A stretch of 9,459 nt of DNA. It comes from Acidimicrobiaceae bacterium (GTDB lineage Bacteria > Actinomycetota > Acidimicrobiia > Acidimicrobiales > RAAP-2). The position numbers were made by a program, and so were the translations under genes. Shown piece after piece: positions 6,044 through 9,459 of this stretch. Below the pieces are notes generated by a model that saw nothing but the letters and a program-made list of their open reading frames with translations, was not told the origin of the DNA and searched no databases. The DNA lies in the NCBI GenBank assembly GCA_003131665.1, contig PKWA01000025.1, positions 14,988 through 24,446 of the forward strand, given 5' to 3'. Position 1 is the stretch's first letter. Each line of letters opens with the position of its first letter.

Positions 6044-6301
6044 CTATGGGTGCGGAAACACCACTTCGACGCTGGGGCCGGCGCTCGTCCAGAACACTTT
6101 GTAAGGATTGAATCCCGGCACCGGAAATCGAAAGACAATCCCGGATCCAGTGGGAATCACGCTCGACTGTTCCTGAGCCAATCCAGGATCATCGAGTATC
6201 CACTCGCAAACGGTGATGAGACCGTTGCAGAGATCGATGTTCTCGCTGGCCCCTATCTCATCGAGTTGCTTGTCAGCGACATCCGAGTAGCTGGCCGCCA
6301 C
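6044..6301 (-). CDS. RelE/ParE-like toxin of a type II toxin-antitoxin system
   Basis: The 85-residue protein resembles the small RelE-superfamily toxins common in actinobacteria. Its helical N-terminus (YSDVADKQLDEIG) and C-terminal strands (GSGIVFRFPVPGF, YKVFWTSAG, VEVVFPHP) match the family pattern in which a two-helix N-terminus packs on a beta sheet. RelE toxins cleave ribosome-bound mRNA and ParE toxins poison gyrase; the sequence alone does not decide between them. The start is GTG at 6301, three bases after the antitoxin stop, with GAGG from the antitoxin's last codons as ribosome site. This implies tight translational coupling in antitoxin-toxin order. The length is normal and nothing looks broken. 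Confidence 0.75.
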   Translation of the reverse strand: MAASYSDVADKQLDEIGASENIDLCNGLITVCEWILDDPGLAQEQSSVIPTGSGIVFRFPVPGFNPYKVFWTSAGPSVEVVFPHP

Positions 6302-6304
6302 GGG

Positions 6305-6541
6305 CTACCTCGCGATGGGACTTCTGCGACGCGTAACCCTCTTCGATGTGGTGGCGCGCGCGAGTAACTCTTGGAGGGCTGGGGTGGTGTCGTACTCTCG
6401 TTGTGCGGCACTCACCACTACCGCAGGCTCTAAGTACAGACTTCCATCGCCGTTCTCCTGGAGCAGGAAACGCTCATTCGCGTGCCCCGGCAGAACTACT
6501 CGGCTGCGGTTGTCGGTCTCGATCAATATTGGCGTCTGCAT
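6305..6541 (-). CDS. Antitoxin partner of the RelE-like toxin (AbrB/MazE-like N-terminus)
   Basis: This small protein lies immediately upstream of the toxin in the usual antitoxin-first order. Its N-terminus (ETDNRSRVVLPGHANERFLL) resembles a swapped-hairpin AbrB/MazE-like DNA-binding segment. The middle (EPAVVVSAAQREYDTTPALQELLARA) would be the toxin-binding helix, and the C-terminus is basic (TSKRVTRRRSPIAR). I choose ATG 6541 because GGAG lies six bases upstream; the ATG at 6553 is in frame but has no ribosome site, and using it would add MELA (82 residues instead of 78). The expected role is to neutralise the toxin and, with it, repress this promoter through the inverted repeat upstream. 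The family label is from memory and less sure than the pairing. Confidence 0.7.
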   Translation of the reverse strand: MQTPILIETDNRSRVVLPGHANERFLLQENGDGSLYLEPAVVVSAAQREYDTTPALQELLARATTSKRVTRRRSPIAR

Positions 6542-6567
6542 TGCTAACTCCATCGGTTGTTGCTCAT

Positions 6568-6601
6568 CGTATAAGAGTTGCCCACTTGGGGTAAGTGGGC
6601 A
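6568..6601 (-). promoter_or_regulatory. Toxin-antitoxin promoter and operator
   Basis: On the minus strand a -10-like TATACG (6573-6568) lies 26 bases before ATG 6541. Just upstream is a perfect 9-bp inverted repeat (arms 6579-6587 and 6593-6601, TGCCCACTT / AAGTGGGCA, five-base centre) that covers the spacer and -35 zone. A palindrome here is the usual target of antitoxin autorepression. No consensus -35 is seen. Confidence 0.5.
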
Positions 6602-6803
6602 CGTGGGTATTTAGTGGTTCTATGAGTTGCTTCATCTTCAAGAAGTCGTTGATGTTCCAACGGTCGCTTCGCCAAACCAATTTGAGAAGCCCTTGACGAA
6701 TCGGTCAGCAGCAGCCGAGTTCTCCACCAAACCCCGAACGGTGAACGTGAGATCGGGGTACTGGCGAGGTCAGGCGATGGCGCGCCGGTACTTCGCGGAC
6801 TAC
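6602..6803. other. Region upstream of the toxin-antitoxin genes, possible gene remnant
   Basis: No complete gene is seen. On the minus strand 6769-6638 is open for 43 codons between two stops and reads YPDLTFTVRGLVENSAAADR then FVKGFSNWFGEATVG, whose composition looks like the C-terminal end of a real protein. It has no ATG start; only TTG or GTG internally. It may be the remnant of a gene truncated when this segment was rearranged. The plus-strand frame 6627-6884 overlaps the nfeD tail and is unconvincing. Confidence 0.3.
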
Positions 6804-7241
6804 TTAGACTCGATCGACCCAGAGCGTCGTGCCGTAGGACTTTCTCACGACGACTTGCGTTCCGTCGGGGATCGAGTCACGTGAGTCGGTCACGGCCTTC
6901 CACGACTCGCCCTTGATTTTCACCCGTCCGGGGTGGCCCTCGTCGCCGACGGTGGCTTCGACGAAGCCGGTCAGATTTGTCATCGAACTGTTCGAGGGTG
7001 CCGAGAGATCCAAGATCCCACGGTGGTGAAAGCGGTGCAGCGCGGCCGGACGCAGAGCGCCCAGCAACGCGGCCGAGATGATGAGCCACAAGACGGTTTG
7101 TACGGCGAAGGACACGCTCGCCAGGGCGAGAAAGAACGGGATGATGGCGCCGGCGGCCACGAAGAGCGCGATGAAGGCGTTGGTGTGAATCTCGGCGAAG
7201 ATGCACACCAGGATGATGATCAACCAGAAAAGTACCGCCAT
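6804..7241 (-). CDS. NfeD-like membrane protein with C-terminal OB-fold
   Basis: The 145-residue protein is a short NfeD homologue. NfeD proteins partner SPFH proteins, and the OB-fold domain is thought to mediate the contact. Three hydrophobic segments cover about 3-17, 20-40 and 45-62. The C-terminal part (90-145) shows the NfeD OB pattern: LTGFVEATVGDEGHPGRVKI, GESWKAVTD, IPDGTQVVV and GTTLWVDRV. I place the start at ATG 7241 because TATACT lies exactly seven bases upstream, which would make the ATG the transcript's 5' end (leaderless). The in-frame GTG at 7274 gives 156 residues but lies upstream of that -10. The SPFH gene is convergent and about 2 kb away, whereas these partners are usually adjacent. 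A decayed copy of its 3' end lies at 5899-5970. Confidence 0.82.
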   Translation of the reverse strand: MAVLFWLIIILVCIFAEIHTNAFIALFVAAGAIIPFFLALASVSFAVQTVLWLIISAALLGALRPAALHRFHHRGILDLSAPSNSSMTNLTGFVEATVGDEGHPGRVKIKGESWKAVTDSRDSIPDGTQVVVRKSYGTTLWVDRV

Positions 7242-7248
7242 AGTTGGC

Positions 7249-7254
7249 AGTATA
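7249..7254 (-). promoter_or_regulatory. -10 element for leaderless nfeD transcript
   Basis: TATACT on the minus strand matches five of six bases of the -10 consensus and ends seven bases before ATG 7241. That is the spacing at which the A of the start codon would be the first transcribed base. No -35 match is visible, as is common for actinobacterial housekeeping promoters. Confidence 0.5.
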
Positions 7255-7371
7255 AGACCATCTTCCGCGCTCACCTCGGCGCCACGGAGTGGTCGGCGTA
7301 CCCCAACGGATCCGTGTGGTGCTGTCGCTCAAAGAGCGTTACTTTGGCAGTAGACGTACGAGGAGTTTTTG

Positions 7372-8562
7372 ATGGCCAGCAAGATCGACGAGCGCGACGA
7401 AGGGCGGGGACTCCTCGCTCCGATGACCGGCTCGTTTGACAGCGAGGCCGACGAGCTCGACCCTCGGCGGGTCGAACTTCGCCACTGGCTCCTAGAGCAC
7501 CCGCACCCCTCGGGCAGAGATCTCGCCGAGGCGAAATTGGTCACTCCCGCATGGCCCGAGCCCTGGGGCTTGAACGCGTCGGTGGAGTATCAACTCCTCA
7601 TCGACGAGGAACTCAGACGCGCTGAGGTGCGTCGCCCGATCAACCCGATTGGCATCGGCTGGGCCGGGCCGACGATCGTGGTGGCCGGTACCAAAGAGCA
7701 GCAAGAGCGGTGGCTGCCCAAGCTGCTCAGTGGCGAAGAGTTCTGGTGCCAACTCTTTAGCGAACCCAACGCCGGGAGCGATCTGGCGTCGCTGACGACC
7801 AGCGCTCGTAAAGACGGCGAGGAGTGGGTCATTACCGGACAGAAGCTCTGGACCAGTTACGCCCACCTTGCGACGTGGGGCATCTTGCTCGCGCGCACCT
7901 CGAACGAAGGCTCCCCGCAAAACGGCATCAGTTACTTCATCTGTTCGATGCACGCGCCGGGCGTCACGATTCGTCCGGTCCCCGATATGACCGGTGATCA
8001 CGCCTTCAACGAGGTCTTCTTCGACGAGGTCCGTCTGCCGGCCGACGCGCTGTTAGGCGAGGTGAACGAAGGATGGCGACTCGCCAAGGTCACGCTGGGT
8101 AACGAGCGAGTCGCCCTTTCGGGTGAGGGCGTGCTGTGGGGAAGAGGACCGACGGCCGAGGACCTAGTGGACCTCGTTCGTGCTCAGGGCCACACGCTCA
8201 CCAAAGTTGATCGTGACGATCTAATCAAGTGCTGGTCGCACGGGGAGATCCTGCGGTTCTTGCGACTGCGTCTTAACGCCAACGCGCTGGCCGGTAAGTC
8301 GAGCGGCTCGGACGCGAGCCTGCGAAAGGCCCTCGCCGACGACCATGGTCAAGAAGTCATGACCTTGGCCCAACGACTGGCCGGCAGTGCGGGCATGCTC
8401 GCTAACCGAGGACCCGGGGGCATTGACGGCGAAGACGGACGCTCGTGGTACTGGGGTTTTCTCTACTCCCAGGCCCTCACCATCGGCGGGGGCACCTCGG
8501 TCGTACAGCGCAACATCATCGCCGAGCGGGTGTTGGGCCTGCCAAAGGACGCCAGCGCCTAA
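7372..8562 (+). CDS. Acyl-CoA dehydrogenase (FadE type)
   Basis: This FAD enzyme introduces a 2,3 double bond into an acyl-CoA, passing electrons to electron-transfer flavoprotein; fatty-acid or sterol side-chain oxidation is the usual context. The 396-residue length is typical. Landmarks are CQLFSEPNAGSDLASLTTSA (126-145, flavin and substrate loop), WVITGQKLWTSYA (152-164), GITIRPVPD-like APGVTIRPVPDMTG (195-208) and IGGGTSVVQRNIIAERVLGL (371-390) at the C-terminus. The Glu that is catalytic in MCAD-type enzymes (YEGT) is Gly here, as in many bacterial FadE proteins, so the base must lie elsewhere and I do not assign it. The start is ATG 7372, six bases after AGGAG; a TTG directly before it is not needed. 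Substrate chain length cannot be read. It faces the nfeD promoter upstream and converges with the aldehyde dehydrogenase. Confidence 0.9.
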   Translation: MASKIDERDEGRGLLAPMTGSFDSEADELDPRRVELRHWLLEHPHPSGRDLAEAKLVTPAWPEPWGLNASVEYQLLIDEELRRAEVRRPINPIGIGWAGPTIVVAGTKEQQERWLPKLLSGEEFWCQLFSEPNAGSDLASLTTSARKDGEEWVITGQKLWTSYAHLATWGILLARTSNEGSPQNGISYFICSMHAPGVTIRPVPDMTGDHAFNEVFFDEVRLPADALLGEVNEGWRLAKVTLGNERVALSGEGVLWGRGPTAEDLVDLVRAQGHTLTKVDRDDLIKCWSHGEILRFLRLRLNANALAGKSSGSDASLRKALADDHGQEVMTLAQRLAGSAGMLANRGPGGIDGEDGRSWYWGFLYSQALTIGGGTSVVQRNIIAERVLGLPKDASA

Positions 8563-8574
8563 GGGTGTTCCGAC

Positions 8575-9459
8575 TCAGCGCAGCGTCCACTCTCCGAGTC
8601 CGAGACAGAGCGGTTTAGGGCCGGCGTGCACGTTGCCGTAGCGGTGATTGGTGATCGAGACACTCTGTTCGAGGAGCCACCTCGCCAATTCGACGTCCCC
8701 ATTCTGGGCGAGAGATCGGGTGTCCACACTGACCCCTCGCTCTAAGAGTGCGAGCGACGGCGGTGTCTCTTTGCTCAGCCAACGCACCTTGGCGAAGGTA
8801 TCGGCTCGATCACAAAATTCATCCGCGCTTTCTAAGGTGACGTCCGTCACGCCCTCTATCAACTCGTCGGCGCTGAACTCCACGTCCAGGCCGGCCAACT
8901 CGACGAGACCTTGTAGGTACTCACGATGATCCGAGGTAAACGTGTCGTCAATTCGAATCGCGATGGTCTGTAAGGCACTGCGGTAGCGAACGTAGTTCTC
9001 CTCGGCTTTGAGGCCCGCGACGTCGAGGGCCTTGGATCCGAACTCCTTCCACCACTCACTCGCCTCGCTCAAGGCCGCCTCGACGTCGTGGAGCGTGCGC
9101 CACTGTCGAAGACAGTTCACGTAATTCGCCCCGCCGGCCTTGGCCGTCGGTCCGACACTCGATCGCTTCCAACCCCCGAAGGGCTGGCGGTGCACGACCG
9201 CTCCAGTCGTGCCTCGATTCACGTAGAGATTGCCGACCTCGACGCGCTCGATCCACCGTTCGCACTCCGCTTGGTTGAGCGAGTGAAAACCTCCGGTCAG
9301 TCCATACGCCGTCTCGTTCTGCCACGCGATGGCCTCATCGAGGTCGTCCGCGACCATGACGCCGAGCACCGGCCCGAACCATTCGTGCAGATGGCTCCAC
9401 GACCCGGGCCGCACGCCGACCTTGACGCCGGGGCGCCAGAGATAGCCCTCGTCGTCGAG
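8575..9459 (-). CDS. L-glutamate gamma-semialdehyde dehydrogenase, PutA type (5' end outside the window)
   Basis: The frame is open to the right edge, so only the last 294 residues are present. They match the C-terminal part of the PutA-type aldehyde dehydrogenase that oxidises glutamate semialdehyde (from proline) to glutamate with NAD. Visible are GYLWRPGVKVGVRPGSW (5-21), HEWFGPVLGV (25-34) with the family's cofactor-binding Glu, AYGLTGGFHS (51-60), VEVGNLYVNRGTTGAV (73-88) and RQPFGGWKRSSVGP (91-104). An extra C-terminal region of about 170 residues ends HRYGNVHAGPKPLCLGLGEW, as in long PutA proteins. The catalytic Cys and any proline dehydrogenase domain would lie beyond the edge, so a bifunctional PutA cannot be confirmed. 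The stop is 12 bases from the convergent acyl-CoA dehydrogenase stop. Confidence 0.88.
   Translation of the reverse strand, partial: LDDEGYLWRPGVKVGVRPGSWSHLHEWFGPVLGVMVADDLDEAIAWQNETAYGLTGGFHSLNQAECERWIERVEVGNLYVNRGTTGAVVHRQPFGGWKRSSVGPTAKAGGANYVNCLRQWRTLHDVEAALSEASEWWKEFGSKALDVAGLKAEENYVRYRSALQTIAIRIDDTFTSDHREYLQGLVELAGLDVEFSADELIEGVTDVTLESADEFCDRADTFAKVRWLSKETPPSLALLERGVSVDTRSLAQNGDVELARWLLEQSVSITNHRYGNVHAGPKPLCLGLGEWTLR

Noticed and set aside
6627..6884. 85-codon plus-strand frame across the nfeD 3' end
   Set aside because: Its second half is antisense to nfeD, and the first half has no recognisable content or good ribosome site.
7369..7371. TTG start for the acyl-CoA dehydrogenase
   Set aside because: The ATG directly after it has the correct six-base spacing from AGGAG and is the more likely start.

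Overview
The window looks like chromosomal DNA from a moderately high-GC actinobacterium. An acidimicrobial lineage is my best guess, inferred only from protein style (DUF1003, the RelE-type toxin family, a PutA-like dehydrogenase, a FadE-type enzyme), from GTG starts and from one apparently leaderless promoter. No ribosomal RNA or tRNA gene, CRISPR array, insertion sequence or integrase is visible.

Left part (1-1134, minus strand): a possible truncated reading frame at the edge, a DUF1003 membrane protein, and upstream of it a three-helix membrane protein whose frame breaks at a run of five C (minus strand). The other frame continues and ends in a GTGA overlap with the DUF1003 start. An AT-richer gap of about 360 bases (1135-1493) with two hairpins follows.

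Next block (1417-3642, minus strand): cyclopropane-fatty-acyl-phospholipid synthase, then a 33-residue Lys/Arg-rich peptide gene, then a DinB-fold protein, then a terminator-like hairpin. This reads as one transcription unit.

Centre (3858-7274): an SPFH/stomatin-like protein with five 11-residue repeats is followed closely, on the plus strand, by a secreted, membrane-anchored protein with an unnamed extracellular module and an acidic cytoplasmic tail. The usual SPFH partner, NfeD, lies on the opposite strand about 2 kb away. Between them are a RelE-like toxin and its antitoxin with an operator-like inverted repeat. This cassette is flanked by a direct repeat: the intact 3' end of nfeD on one side and a decayed copy with two in-frame stops on the other. 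The layout suggests an insertion or rearrangement that duplicated the nfeD tail.

Right part (7372-9459): an acyl-CoA dehydrogenase on the plus strand converges with a truncated L-glutamate gamma-semialdehyde dehydrogenase (PutA type) running off the right edge. These are ordinary catabolic genes for acyl-CoA oxidation and proline breakdown.

Most novel candidates: the SPFH-adjacent anchored secreted protein, the duplicated nfeD tail around the toxin-antitoxin pair, the small basic peptide gene between cfa and dinB, and the frame break in the membrane protein.
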